Origin: Microcebus murinus
Lineage: Eukaryota > Chordata > Mammalia > Primates > Cheirogaleidae
Direction: 5' to 3'
NCBI RefSeq assembly: GCF_040939455.1
Contig: NC_134118.1
Coordinates: 77,462,680 to 77,526,679, forward strand
DNA: 64,000 nt
Of this stretch, positions 19,275-31,730 are shown in pieces. The position numbers and the translations under genes were made by a program. The notes below the pieces were generated by a model. The model was given only the letters and a program-made list of their open reading frames with translations. It was not told where the DNA came from and did not search any database. The stretch's first letter is position 1; every line of letters begins with the position of its first letter.

Positions 19275-19393
19275 GGGGGCGGCCACGAGCTGGGGGTGGG
19301 GGGCGGGTAGGTGAAGGAGGCCAGGCGAGGAGAGGAAGGGGGCTGGAAGGTCTCCACCTTGGCGAGTCCAGCCGTGGAGGCGCATCTTGTGTG

Positions 19394-19426
<33 letters not shown>

Positions 19427-19640
19427 ATAGAGAGACAGCCCCCCACCCCGGCCCACCGCTCCCTGCCCGCCCCGCCCCGCCTGTCACCCCCGTCCCTCGG
19501 AGCCCGCCGGACCCGGCCGGTGAACTCAACAGGCCCGGCCCGGCGCGGGTCAGCGCCGGTGCGGGGCCTGGGGCGGGAGGAGGCGGCGGGGAAGCGCAGA
19601 GAGGCTCGGCTTCTTGAGCGGGGCAGGGGCGCCCTCCGCC

Positions 19641-19761
19641 GTCTAGGGCCACACCACCCTGAACGCGCCCGACCTCGTCTGGTCTCGGAAGCTAAGCAGG
19701 GTCGGGCCTGGTTAGTACTTGGATGGGAGACCGCCTGGGAATACCGGGTGCCGTAGGCTTC
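19641..19761 (+). rRNA. RN5S: 5S ribosomal RNA gene, copy 6
   Basis: Identical to copy 1. Spacing from copy 5 is 3639 bp. Confidence 0.95.
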
Positions 19762-19764
19762 TTC

Positions 19765-19779
19765 TTTTTTTTTTTTTTT
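19765..19779 (+). terminator. Pol III T15 terminator, copy 6
   Basis: T15, same position relative to the gene. Confidence 0.9.
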
Positions 19780-20591
19780 GTTTTGCCTCTTGTTCTGTCC
19801 CCTCTCTGGGAGCGAGGCGGCGGCCCGGGGTGGGGGTCACCCCCACCCTCAGCGCCCGCCGCGGTGCCTGGCGCCCCAGCCCGCACCGTGGGGCCTCCTC
19901 TTGTCCCAAGCCGCGACACCGCCGTCACGCGGCAGCATGCGTGGCTTCTGGACTGTCAGGTCTCAGACCAAAGGTCTGCTCTGTGGGAACCGACACGCTG
20001 GAGGAAACCTTGAGAGTCTGAGAGGGGAGGGAGTTCCAGAAGAAGGCCAGGATGTCATTTGGAGGGAGTATGTGACCAGAACTCGTCCCGTTGCTTTTGG
20101 GGTTCTATGGGCTACACGTAGGAATCTTTGGTGGTGGCACCTGATGTTGGGGGATCCGGAGTCGCACCCAGACCTGCTCCACAGGCCTCCTTTTACTTTT
20201 CTCTTCGGATTCATTATTTTTAAAAAGTGTCTCTTATCTCTATGATTGCATTTTCTTTTCTCTCTCTTTTCAAGCAGATGATGGGAGTCCAAGTATTAAG
20301 GTGACATGTGTTGCCCGTGCCCCCCTCCCCCCTGTGTTCTTATTCATTTACCTCTGATGTCGTTCCAGCGTATTGTGGGGGTACCAATGTTAAGGTCGGG
20401 TACGTTGCCCTCTCCCAGCCTCCCCCCTCGGGTCAGAGCCTCAAGTGCGCCCATGCCCCAGTCGGTGCGCACCCACCCCATTCCTAATGGAGGTGTATGC
20501 CCATCCCCTCCCCCCACCCGCCCGACACCCACCCGATGAAGGTGATTCCTCTGTGTCCACTTAGGTGTCCATCGGTTCGTACCCATTTGCT

Positions 20592-20816
20592 GGTGAGCGC
20601 GAGCACGTGGTGCTCGTGTGTCCATTCTTGGGCTACCTGGCTTACTGGAACGGGTTCCAGCTCTGGCCAGGAGAACCACGAGAGGTGCCCTCTCACCGCT
20701 GCTCCTCCTAGCTGAATAGCACTCCGTGGTGTCCACGCGCCACATTTCATTTACGCACTCGTGGGTCGATGGGCACTCGGGTCGCTTCCAGGTCTTTGCG
20801 ATTGTGACTTGTGCCC
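20592..20816 (+). mobile_element. LINE-1 3'-end fragment, repeat 6
   Basis: Same fragment, no private change noticed. Confidence 0.75.
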
Positions 20817-22885
20817 TGACTCTAACCCTAACCCTTACCCAGCCCGTCTCCTCCTCGGCCCCTGCCTGACTGACTCCTTCCCGCCCGGCCTGTCACCTGT
20901 CACCGTCCTCTGCCCCTGCCTGACACGCTCCTCCCCGCCCGGGCCGTCACCGTCCTCGGCCCCTGCCTGACGGGGCTCCTCCGTCGCCTGGGCCTTCCAA
21001 GGGCTTGGTGTGGACGCTGGTTCCAGGACGCCCTCCCAGGAACCCGGTAGCAGGGCGGCCGCAGCGTCTCGCGCCACCCAACCGTCCGCCGGCCGGCGGC
21101 CGTCGCTAAGTGGCCTGCGGGGGACGTGCCCCCACTGTGGGGCGGGCGCCCAGCCTGGTGTCTTCTCCGAGGCCCCGTGGCTGCTTTCACCACCCCCGCA
21201 AGGGGAGAGCCGCGGAGGTGGGGACCGCCTCCTCGTGGGGACGTACACCCAGCTCTCCACGTCGGATTCCGGGGCTCTCTGTCCTGCCAGAAGGCCCAGC
21301 TGGCCTGCGGGTCCTTAGAGTGGCAAAAACATCCGAAAACTGAGATTGAGGGTCCGGTGGTTGTCTGCACTTTTGTGCTGGGCACCCCAGGGAGGCCCGG
21401 GGGCTGGCTGGACGACGCGGTCTGCTGGGCAGGGGGGGGGGTTTGGAGGAGCAACTGATGCCCTTTGCACTTTGGGTAGCAAGTGTCTGAGGTGTCTCTG
21501 AGCCCTGCGCCATGTCGGGGGTGGGGGGTGGGAGGTCGGTGGGGGTGGAGGAGCAGGAGGAGGAGGAGGAGGAGGTGGGAAGGGCCGTGGCCTGCAGTCG
21601 TCTTCCCGGGGTGGCTTCTTCCACAGGCTGCTTGGCCTGGGCTCCCTGCACCTGGGCCTTTGGAGGACTGGCCCTGTGCTTGCCAACGCTTCCCCTGCAG
21701 GGACCCAGAGCTGGGAGGTTGCATCTCTCAGCCCTGGGTCGGGCAGAGCCCCAGCGGGCCATGCCCACAACCTCTCTCAGCACGGGTCCCCCAGAAGGCT
21801 CCTTTGGGACCAGGATTCTCTTGCGGGTGACTCTTTAAGGTCTGGCCCCTGGATGGAGGGGCACCAGGAGTAGAGGAGCAGGAAGGGGAAGGGGGTGGCC
21901 ATGCGAGGGGACACTTTCAGGCCAAGTCCCAGCTTCAGCCTGATCCTCCTGGGAACCCCGGGGTGTACGTCACACCTCCTGGTTGTCCCGCTCTGAGACA
22001 AGGAGCCGGGCTTCGCATTCCCCCAGCAGCCAGTCGTGGGCTGAGGACACCTGGGGCGTTGGGAACTCCCTGGCTTCTCCTTGGCTTAACATCTGGAGCT
22101 GCTTGTGAATCGTGCCGCCACACACACACCCGAGTGCAGGTGTCTTCTGCACAGACTGCGGGCCTCGCTCTTCTGAATGCCGCTAGCTCGCCACCCACCC
22201 ACGGGTGAACCTGGTCAGGGTACTTTCTCTCGGGGGCAGACTCTGATCCTGGCGGGCTACCGGTGTTTCTGTTTGCTCGTTTCTTTCTTCCATTTCGGGA
22301 AAGGCTTCCTTACTGGGTGTGGAAATCTCCTATGCCTTTCCTCGCCTATTCTGTCAGCTTTAAAATTCTCTTTCAGTTGCCACCCTCACAGATGGATTAG
22401 GAAACTCTTTCCGGTGCACTCATTAGTGAAATGACCTCAATGAAGCTGGAATCCAATATCTAATGGCCGATTTTTAGCGAGTCCACACGCCAGGGTGGTC
22501 GGGGTCCAATGCAGCCCCGGCCAGGCCCAGGCCCCGGCCCCTTGGACTGGGCCACAGGAGGACACAGAGGAGGGTCCCGGCCCCCCCGGTCGCGTTGCCG
22601 GCAGTTCTCCAAGGGCTTGGGCGTTTTCCAGAGGTAGGAGATGGAGGGGACTGATTTCTTCAGCGCCCCACAAACCACGCCACCCCACCCATGGGACACA
22701 TCCCTAGAGAGAGAGAGAGACGCCCCATACACTCGCTCCCCTCCCCCATGCGCTGTGCCCCAGCCCGGGCCCGGGGGAATAGGCGGCAGCCCACCCACAG
22801 GGTGGGGGGCCCAGCTGAAAGGGGTTGTCGGGGAGGGCGGCCCCTGCCTGGGGTCAAAGGGCGGGCGATCCGCGCGTGCGCAATC

Positions 22886-22909
22886 GGCGGCGGCGGCGGC
22901 GGCGGCGGC
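22886..22909 (+). repeat. (GGC)8 microsatellite, repeat 7
   Basis: Eight triplets, the shortest allele in the window. Confidence 0.97.
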
Positions 22910-23028
22910 GGGGGCGGCCACGAGCTGGGGGTGGGGGGCGGGTAGGTGAAGGAGGCCAGGCGAGGAGAGGAAGGGGGCTGGAAGGTCTCCACCTTGGCGA
23001 GTCCAGCCGTGGAGGCGCATCTTGTGTG

Positions 23029-23061
<33 letters not shown>

Positions 23062-23275
23062 ATAGAGAGACAGCCCCCCACCCCGGCCCACCGCTCCCTG
23101 CCCGCCCCGCCCCGCCTGTCACCCCCGTCCCTCGGAGCCCGCCGGACCCGGCCGGTGAACTCAACAGGCCCGGCCCGGCGCGGGTCAGCGCCGGTGCGGG
23201 GCCTGGGGCGGGAGGAGGCGGCGGGGAAGCGCAGAGAGGCTCGGCTTCTTGAGCGGGGCAGGGGCGCCCTCTGCC

Positions 23276-23396
23276 GTCTAGGGCCACACCACCCTGAACG
23301 CGCCCGACCTCGTCTGGTCTCGGAAGCTAAGCAGGGTCGGGCCTGGTTAGTACTTGGATGGGAGACCGCCTGGGAATACCGGGTGCCGTAGGCTTC
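23276..23396 (+). rRNA. RN5S: 5S ribosomal RNA gene, copy 7
   Basis: The gene is identical to copy 1. It is the only copy with a substitution in the immediate 5' flank: C-to-T at -4 (23272). Confidence 0.95.
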
Positions 23397-23399
23397 TTC

Positions 23400-23414
23400 T
23401 TTTTTTTTTTTTTT
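23400..23414 (+). terminator. Pol III T15 terminator, copy 7
   Basis: T15, same position relative to the gene. Confidence 0.9.
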
Positions 23415-24226
23415 GTTTTGCCTCTTGTTCTGTCCCCTCTCTGGGAGCGAGGCGGCGGCCCGGGGTGGGGGTCACCCCCACCCTCAGCGCCCGCCGCGGT
23501 GCCTGGCGCCCCAGCCCGCACCGTGGGGCCTCCTCTTGTCCCAAGCCGCGACACCGCCGTCACGCGGCAGCATGCGTGGCTTCTGGACTGTCAGGTCTCA
23601 GACCAAAGGTCTGCTCTGTGGGAACCGACACGCTGGAGGAAACCTTGAGAGTCTGAGAGGGGAGGGAGTTCCAGAAGAAGGCCAGGATGTCATTTGGAGG
23701 GAGTATGTGACCAGAACTCGTCCCGTTGCTTTTGGGGTTCTATGGGCTACACGTAGGAATCTTTGGTGGTGGCACCTGATGTTGGGGGATCCGGAGTCGC
23801 ACCCAGACCTGCTCCACAGGCCTCCTTTTACTTTTCTCTTCGGATTCATTATTTTTAAAAAGTGTCTCTTATCTCTATGATTGCATTTTCTTTTCTCTCT
23901 CTTTTCAAGCAGATGATGGGAGTCCAAGTATTAAGGTGACATGTGTTGCCCGTGCCCCCCTCCCCCCTGTGTTCTTATTCATTTACCTCTGATGTCGTTC
24001 CAGCGTATTGTGGGGGTACCAATGTTAAGGTCGGGTACGTTGCCCTCTCCCAGCCTCCCCCCTCGGGTCAGAGCCTCAAGTGCGCCCATGCCCCAGTCGG
24101 TGCGCACCCACCCCATTCCTAATGGAGGTGTATGCCCATCCCCTCCCCCCACCCGCCCGACACCCACCCGATGAAGGTGATTCCTCTGTGTCCACTTAGG
24201 TGTCCATCGGTTCGTACCCATTTGCT

Positions 24227-24451
24227 GGTGAGCGCGAGCACGTGGTGCTCGTGTGTCCATTCTTGGGCTACCTGGCTTACTGGAACGGGTTCCAGCTCTG
24301 GCCAGGAGAACCACGAGAGGTGCCCTCTCACCGCTGCTCCTCCTAGCTGAATAGCACTCCGTGGTGTCCACGCGCCACATTTCATTTACGCACTCGTGGG
24401 TCGATGGGCACTCGGGTCGCTTCCAGGTCTTTGCGATTGTGACTTGTGCCC
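24227..24451 (+). mobile_element. LINE-1 3'-end fragment, repeat 7
   Basis: Same fragment, no private change noticed. Confidence 0.75.
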
Positions 24452-26521
24452 TGACTCTAACCCTAACCCTTACCCAGCCCGTCTCCTCCTCGGCCCCTGC
24501 CTGACTGACTCCTTCCCGCCCGGCCTGTCACCTGTCACCGTCCTCTGCCCCTGCCTGACACGCTCCTCCCCGCCCGGGCCGTCACCGTCCTCGGCCCCTG
24601 CCTGACGGGGCTCCTCCGTCGCCTGGGCCTTCCAAGGGCTTGGTGTGGACGCTGGTTCCAGGACGCCCTCCCAGGAACCCGGTAGCAGGGCGGCCGCAGC
24701 GTCTCGCGCCACCCAACCGTCCGCCGGCCGGCGGCCGTCGCTAAGTGGCCTGCGGGGGACGTGCCCCCACTGTGGGGCGGGCGCCCAGCCTGGTGTCTTC
24801 TCCGAGGCCCCGTGGCTGCTTTCACCACCCCCGCAAGGGGAGAGCCGCGGAGGTGGGGACCGCCTCCTCGTGGGGACGTACACCCAGCTCTCCACGTCGG
24901 ATTCCGGGGCTCTCTGTCCTGCCAGAAGGCCCAGCTGGCCTGCGGGTCCTTAGAGTGGCAAAAACATCCGAAAACTGAGATTGAGGGTCCGGTGGTTGTC
25001 TGCACTTTTGTGCTGGGCACCCCAGGGAGGCCCGGGGGCTGGCTGGACGACGCGGTCTGCTGGGCAGGGGGGGGGGTTTGGAGGAGCAACTGATGCCCTT
25101 TGCACTTTGGGTAGCAAGTGTCTGAGGTGTCTCTGAGCCCTGCGCCATGTCGGGGGTGGGGGGTGGGAGGTCGGTGGGGGTGGAGGAGCAGGAGGAGGAG
25201 GAGGAGGAGGTGGGAAGGGCCGTGGCCTGCAGTCGTCTTCCCGGGGTGGCTTCTTCCACAGGCTGCTTGGCCTGGGCTCCCTGCACCTGGGCCTTTGGAG
25301 GACTGGCCCTGTGCTTGCCAACGCTTCCCCTGCAGGGACCCAGAGCTGGGAGGTTGCATCTCTCAGCCCTGGGTCGGGCAGAGCCCCAGCGGGCCATGCC
25401 CACAACCTCTCTCAGCACGGGTCCCCCAGAAGGCTCCTTTGGGACCAGGATTCTCTTGCGGGTGACTCTTTAAGGTCTGGCCCCTGGATGGAGGGGCACC
25501 AGGAGTAGAGGAGCAGGAAGGGGAAGGGGGTGGCCATGCGAGGGGACACTTTCAGGCCAAGTCCCAGCTTCAGCCTGATCCTCCTGGGAACCCCGGGGTG
25601 TACGTCACACCTCCTGGTTGTCCCGCTCTGAGACAAGGAGCCGGGCTTCGCATTCCCCCAGCAGCCAGTCGTGGGCTGAGGACACCTGGGGCGTTGGGAA
25701 CTCCCTGGCTTCTCCTTGGCTTAACATCTGGAGCTGCTTGTGAATCGTGCCGCCACACACACACCCGAGTGCAGGTGTCTTCTGCACAGACTGCGGGCCT
25801 CGCTCTTCTGAATGCCGCTAGCTCGCCACCCACCCACGGGTGAACCTGGTCAGGGTACTTTCTCTCGGGGGCAGACTCTGATCCTGGCGGGCTACCGGTG
25901 TTTCTGTTTGCTCGTTTCTTTCTTCCATTTCGGGAAAGGCTTCCTTACTGGGTGTGGAAATCTCCTATGCCTTTCCTCGCCTATTCTGTCAGCTTTAAAA
26001 TTCTCTTTCAGTTGCCACCCTCACAGATGGATTAGGAAACTCTTTCCGGTGCACTCATTAGTGAAATGACCTCAATGAAGCTGGAATCCAATATCTAATG
26101 GCCGATTTTTAGCGAGTCCACACGCCAGGGTGGTCGGGGTCCAATGCAGCCCCGGCCAGGCCCAGGCCCCGGCCCCTTGGACTGGGCCACAGGAGGACAC
26201 AGAGGAGGGTCCCGGCCCCCCCGGTCGCGTTGCCGGCAGTTCTCCAAGGGCTTGGGCGTTTTCCAGAGGTAGGAGATGGAGGGGACTGATTTCTTCAGCG
26301 CCCCACAAACCACGCCACCCCACCCATGGGACACATCCCTAGAGAGAGAGAGAGACGCCCCATACACTCGCTCCCCTCCCCCATGCGCTGTGCCCCAGCC
26401 CGGGGCCCGGGGGAATAGGCGGCAGCCCACCCACAGGGTGGGGGGCCCAGCTGAAAGGGGTTGTCGGGGAGGGCGGCCCCTGCCTGGGGTCAAAGGGCGG
26501 GCGATCCGCGCGTGCGCAATC

Positions 26522-26545
26522 GGCGGCGGCGGCGGCGGCGGCGGC
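26522..26545 (+). repeat. (GGC)8 microsatellite, repeat 8
   Basis: Eight triplets. Confidence 0.97.
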
Positions 26546-26664
26546 GGGGGCGGCCACGAGCTGGGGGTGGGGGGCGGGTAGGTGAAGGAGGCCAGGCGAG
26601 GAGAGGAAGGGGGCTGGAAGGTCTCCACCTTGGCGAGTCCAGCCGTGGAGGCGCATCTTGTGTG

Positions 26665-26697
<33 letters not shown>

Positions 26698-26911
26698 ATA
26701 GAGAGACAGCCCCCCACCCCGGCCCACCGCTCCCTGCCCGCCCCGCCCCGCCTGTCACCCCCGTCCCTCGGAGCCCGCCGGACCCGGCCGGTGAACTCAA
26801 CAGGCCCGGCCCGGCGCGGGTCAGCGCCGGTGCGGGGCCTGGGGCGGGAGGAGGCGGCGGGGAAGCGCAGAGAGGCTCGGCTTCTTGAGCGGGGCAGGGG
26901 CGCCCTCCGCC

Positions 26912-27032
26912 GTCTAGGGCCACACCACCCTGAACGCGCCCGACCTCGTCTGGTCTCGGAAGCTAAGCAGGGTCGGGCCTGGTTAGTACTTGGATGGGAG
27001 ACCGCCTGGGAATACCGGGTGCCGTAGGCTTC
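26912..27032 (+). rRNA. RN5S: 5S ribosomal RNA gene, copy 8
   Basis: Identical to copy 1. Spacing from copy 7 is 3636 bp. Confidence 0.95.
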
Positions 27033-27035
27033 TTC

Positions 27036-27050
27036 TTTTTTTTTTTTTTT
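27036..27050 (+). terminator. Pol III T15 terminator, copy 8
   Basis: T15, same position relative to the gene. Confidence 0.9.
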
Positions 27051-27862
27051 GTTTTGCCTCTTGTTCTGTCCCCTCTCTGGGAGCGAGGCGGCGGCCCGGG
27101 GTGGGGGTCACCCCCACCCTCAGCGCCCGCCGCGGTGCCTGGCGCCCCAGCCCGCACCGTGGGGCCTCCTCTTGTCCCAAGCCGCGACACCGCCGTCACG
27201 CGGCAGCATGCGTGGCTTCTGGACTGTCAGGTCTCAGACCAAAGGTCTGCTCTGTGGGAACCGACACGCTGGAGGAAACCTTGAGAGTCTGAGAGGGGAG
27301 GGAGTTCCAGAAGAAGGCCAGGATGTCATTTGGAGGGAGTATGTGACCAGAACTCGTCCCGTTGCTTTTGGGGTTCTATGGGCTACACGTAGGAATCTTT
27401 GGTGGTGGCACCTGATGTTGGGGGATCCGGAGTCGCACCCAGACCTGCTCCACAGGCCTCCTTTTACTTTTCTCTTCGGATTCATTATTTTTAAAAAGTG
27501 TCTCTTATCTCTATGATTGCATTTTCTTTTCTCTCTCTTTTCAAGCAGATGATGGGAGTCCAAGTATTAAGGTGACATGTGTTGCCCGTGCCCCCCTCCC
27601 CCCTGTGTTCTTATTCATTTACCTCTGATGTCGTTCCAGCGTATTGTGGGGGTACCAATGTTAAGGTCGGGTACGTTGCCCTCTCCCAGCCTCCCCCCTC
27701 GGGTCAGAGCCTCAAGTGCGCCCATGCCCCAGTCGGTGCGCACCCACCCCATTCCTAATGGAGGTGTATGCCCATCCCCTCCCCCCACCCGCCCGACACC
27801 CACCCGATGAAGGTGATTCCTCTGTGTCCACTTAGGTGTCCATCGGTTCGTACCCATTTGCT

Positions 27863-28087
27863 GGTGAGCGCGAGCACGTGGTGCTCGTGTGTCCATTCTT
27901 GGGCTACCTGGCTTACTGGAACGGGTTCCAGCTCTGGCCAGGAGAACCACGAGAGGTGCCCTCTCACCGCTGCTCCTCCTAGCTGAATAGCACTCCGTGG
28001 TGTCCACGCGCCACATTTCATTTACGCACTCGTGGGTCGATGGGCACTCGGGTCGCTTCCAGGTCTTTGCGATTGTGACTTGTGCCC
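27863..28087 (+). mobile_element. LINE-1 3'-end fragment, repeat 8
   Basis: Same fragment, no private change noticed. Confidence 0.75.
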
Positions 28088-30157
28088 TGACTCTAACCCT
28101 AACCCTTACCCAGCCCGTCTCCTCCTCGGCCCCTGCCTGACTGACTCCTTCCCGCCCGGCCTGTCACCTGTCACCGTCCTCTGCCCCTGCCTGACACGCT
28201 CCTCCCCGCCCGGGCCGTCACCGTCCTCGGCCCCTGCCTGACGGGGCTCCTCCGTCGCCTGGGCCTTCCAAGGGCTTGGTGTGGACGCTGGTTCCAGGAC
28301 GCCCTCCCAGGAACCCGGTAGCAGGGCGGCCGCAGCGTCTCGCGCCACCCAACCGTCCGCCGGCCGGCGGCCGTCGCTAAGTGGCCTGCGGGGGACGTGC
28401 CCCCACTGTGGGGCGGGCGCCCAGCCTGGTGTCTTCTCCGAGGCCCCGTGGCTGCTTTCACCCCCCCCCGCAAGGGGAGAGCCGCGGAGGTGGGGACCGC
28501 CTCCTCGTGGGGACGTACACCCAGCTCTCCACGTCGGATTCCGGGGCTCTCTGTCCTGCCAGAAGGCCCAGCTGGCCTGCGGGTCCTTAGAGTGGCAAAA
28601 ACATCCGAAAACTGAGATTGAGGGTCCGGTGGTTGTCTGCACTTTTGTGCTGGGCACCCCAGGGAGGCCCGGGGGCTGGCTGGACGACGCGGTCTGCTGG
28701 GCAGGGGGGGGGGTTTGGAGGAGCAACTGATGCCCTTTGCACTTTGGGTAGCAAGTGTCTGAGGTGTCTCTGAGCCCTGCGCCATGTCGGGGGTGGGGGG
28801 TGGGAGGTCGGTGGGGGTGGAGGAGCAGGAGGAGGAGGAGGAGGAGGTGGGAAGGGCCGTGGCCTGCAGTCGTCTTCCCGGGGTGGCTTCTTCCACAGGC
28901 TGCTTGGCCTGGGCTCCCTGCACCTGGGCCTTTGGAGGACTGGCCCTGTGCTTGCCAACGCTTCCCCTGCAGGGACCCAGAGCTGGGAGGTTGCATCTCT
29001 CAGCCCTGGGTCGGGCAGAGCCCCAGCGGGCCATGCCCACAACCTCTCTCAGCACGGGTCCCCCAGAAGGCTCCTTTGGGACCAGGATTCTCTTGCGGGT
29101 GACTCTTTAAGGTCTGGCCCCTGGATGGAGGGGCACCAGGAGTAGAGGAGCAGGAAGGGGAAGGGGGTGGCCATGCGAGGGGACACTTTCAGGCCAAGTC
29201 CCAGCTTCAGCCTGATCCTCCTGGGAACCCCGGGGTGTACGTCACACCTCCTGGTTGTCCCGCTCTGAGACAAGGAGCCGGGCTTCGCATTCCCCCAGCA
29301 GCCAGTCGTGGGCTGAGGACACCTGGGGCGTTGGGAACTCCCTGGCTTCTCCTTGGCTTAACATCTGGAGCTGCTTGTGAATCGTGCCGCCACACACACA
29401 CCCGAGTGCAGGTGTCTTCTGCACAGACTGCGGGCCTCGCTCTTCTGAATGCCGCTAGCTCGCCACCCACCCACGGGTGAACCTGGTCAGGGTACTTTCT
29501 CTCGGGGGCAGACTCTGATCCTGGCGGGCTACCGGTGTTTCTGTTTGCTCGTTTCTTTCTTCCATTTCGGGAAAGGCTTCCTTACTGGGTGTGGAAATCT
29601 CCTATGCCTTTCCTCGCCTATTCTGTCAGCTTTAAAATTCTCTTTCAGTTGCCACCCTCACAGATGGATTAGGAAACTCTTTCCGGTGCACTCATTAGTG
29701 AAATGACCTCAATGAAGCTGGAATCCAATATCTAATGGCCGATTTTTAGCGAGTCCACACGCCAGGGTGGTCGGGGTCCAATGCAGCCCCGGCCAGGCCC
29801 AGGCCCCGGCCCCTTGGACTGGGCCACAGGAGGACACAGAGGAGGGTCCCGGCCCCCCCGGTCGCGTTGCCGGCAGTTCTCCAAGGGCTTGGGCGTTTTC
29901 CAGAGGTAGGAGATGGAGGGGACTGATTTCTTCAGCGCCCCACAAACCACGCCACCCCACCCATGGGACACATCCCTAGAGAGAGAGAGAGACGCCCCAT
30001 ACACTCGCTCCCCTCCCCCATGCGCTGTGCCCCAGCCCGGGGCCCGGGGGAATAGGCGGCAGCCCACCCACAGGGTGGGGGGCCCAGCTGAAAGGGGTTG
30101 TCGGGGAGGGCGGCCCCTGCCTGGGGTCAAAGGGCGGGCGATCCGCGCGTGCGCAAT

Positions 30158-30158
<1 letters not shown>

Positions 30159-30188
<30 letters not shown>
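30159..30188 (+). repeat. (GGC)10 microsatellite, repeat 9
   Basis: Ten triplets. Confidence 0.97.
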
Positions 30189-30190
<2 letters not shown>

Positions 30191-30307
30191 GGGCGGCCAC
30201 GAGCTGGGGGTGGGGGGCGGGTAGGTGAAGGAGGCCAGGCGAGGAGAGGAAGGGGGCTGGAAGGTCTCCACCTTGGCGAGTCCAGCCGTGGAGGCGCATC
30301 TTGTGTG

Positions 30308-30340
<33 letters not shown>

Positions 30341-30554
30341 ATAGAGAGACAGCCCCCCACCCCGGCCCACCGCTCCCTGCCCGCCCCGCCCCGCCTGTCA
30401 CCCCCGTCCCTCGGAGCCCGCCGGACCCGGCCGGTGAACTCAACAGGCCCGGCCCGGCGCGGGTCAGCGCCGGTGCGGGGCCTGGGGCGGGAGGAGGCGG
30501 CGGGGAAGCGCAGAGAGGCTCGGCTTCTTGAGCGGGGCAGGGGCGCCCTCCGCC

Positions 30555-30675
30555 GTCTAGGGCCACACCACCCTGAACGCGCCCGACCTCGTCTGGTCTC
30601 GGAAGCTAAGCAGGGTCGGGCCTGGTTAGTACTTGGATGGGAGACCGCCTGGGAATACCGGGTGCCGTAGGCTTC
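30555..30675 (+). rRNA. RN5S: 5S ribosomal RNA gene, copy 9
   Basis: Identical to copy 1. Spacing from copy 8 is 3643 bp. Confidence 0.95.
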
Positions 30676-30678
30676 TTC

Positions 30679-30693
30679 TTTTTTTTTTTTTTT
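30679..30693 (+). terminator. Pol III T15 terminator, copy 9
   Basis: T15, same position relative to the gene. Confidence 0.9.
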
Positions 30694-31505
30694 GTTTTGC
30701 CTCTTGTTCTGTCCCCTCTCTGGGAGCGAGGCGGCGGCCCGGGGTGGGGGTCACCCCCACCCTCAGCGCCCGCCGCGGTGCCTGGCGCCCCAGCCCGCAC
30801 CGTGGGGCCTCCTCTTGTCCCAAGCCGCGACACCGCCGTCACGCGGCAGCATGCGTGGCTTCTGGACTGTCAGGTCTCAGACCAAAGGTCTGCTCTGTGG
30901 GAACCGACACGCTGGAGGAAACCTTGAGAGTCTGAGAGGGGAGGGAGTTCCAGAAGAAGGCCAGGATGTCATTTGGAGGGAGTATGTGACCAGAACTCGT
31001 CCCGTTGCTTTTGGGGTTCTATGGGCTACACGTAGGAATCTTTGGTGGTGGCACCTGATGTTGGGGGATCCGGAGTCGCACCCAGACCTGCTCCACAGGC
31101 CTCCTTTTACTTTTCTCTTCGGATTCATTATTTTTAAAAAGTGTCTCTTATCTCTATGATTGCATTTTCTTTTCTCTCTCTTTTCAAGCAGATGATGGGA
31201 GTCCAAGTATTAAGGTGACATGTGTTGCCCGTGCCCCCCTCCCCCCTGTGTTCTTATTCATTTACCTCTGATGTCGTTCCAGCGTATTGTGGGGGTACCA
31301 ATGTTAAGGTCGGGTACGTTGCCCTCTCCCAGCCTCCCCCCTCGGGTCAGAGCCTCAAGTGCGCCCATGCCCCAGTCGGTGCGCACCCACCCCATTCCTA
31401 ATGGAGGTGTATGCCCATCCCCTCCCCCCACCCGCCCGACACCCACCCGATGAAGGTGATTCCTCTGTGTCCACTTAGGTGTCCATCGGTTCGTACCCAT
31501 TTGCT

Positions 31506-31730
31506 GGTGAGCGCGAGCACGTGGTGCTCGTGTGTCCATTCTTGGGCTACCTGGCTTACTGGAACGGGTTCCAGCTCTGGCCAGGAGAACCACGAGAGGT
31601 GCCCTCTCACCGCTGCTCCTCCTAGCTGAATAGCACTCCGTGGTGTCCACGCGCCACATTTCATTTACGCACTCGTGGGTCGATGGGCACTCGGGTCGCT
31701 TCCAGGTCTTTGCGATTGTGACTTGTGCCC
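31506..31730 (+). mobile_element. LINE-1 3'-end fragment, repeat 9
   Basis: Same fragment, no private change noticed. Confidence 0.75.

Larger units (their letters stand above)
18226..21864 (+). repeat. 5S rDNA repeat 6 (3639 bp)
   Basis: (GGC)9, A/A/G block and 8-nt C tract. No private change was noticed. Confidence 0.97.
21865..25499 (+). repeat. 5S rDNA repeat 7 (3635 bp), shortest
   Basis: (GGC)8 and 8-nt C tract. One G is lost from a G4 run near 22767-22769, which accounts for the missing base. A private C-to-T change at 23272 lies 4 bp upstream of the 5S start. Confidence 0.97.
25500..29136 (+). repeat. 5S rDNA repeat 8 (3637 bp)
   Basis: (GGC)8, A/A/G block and C9 tract. It has the same marker set as repeat 10. 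Confidence 0.97.
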
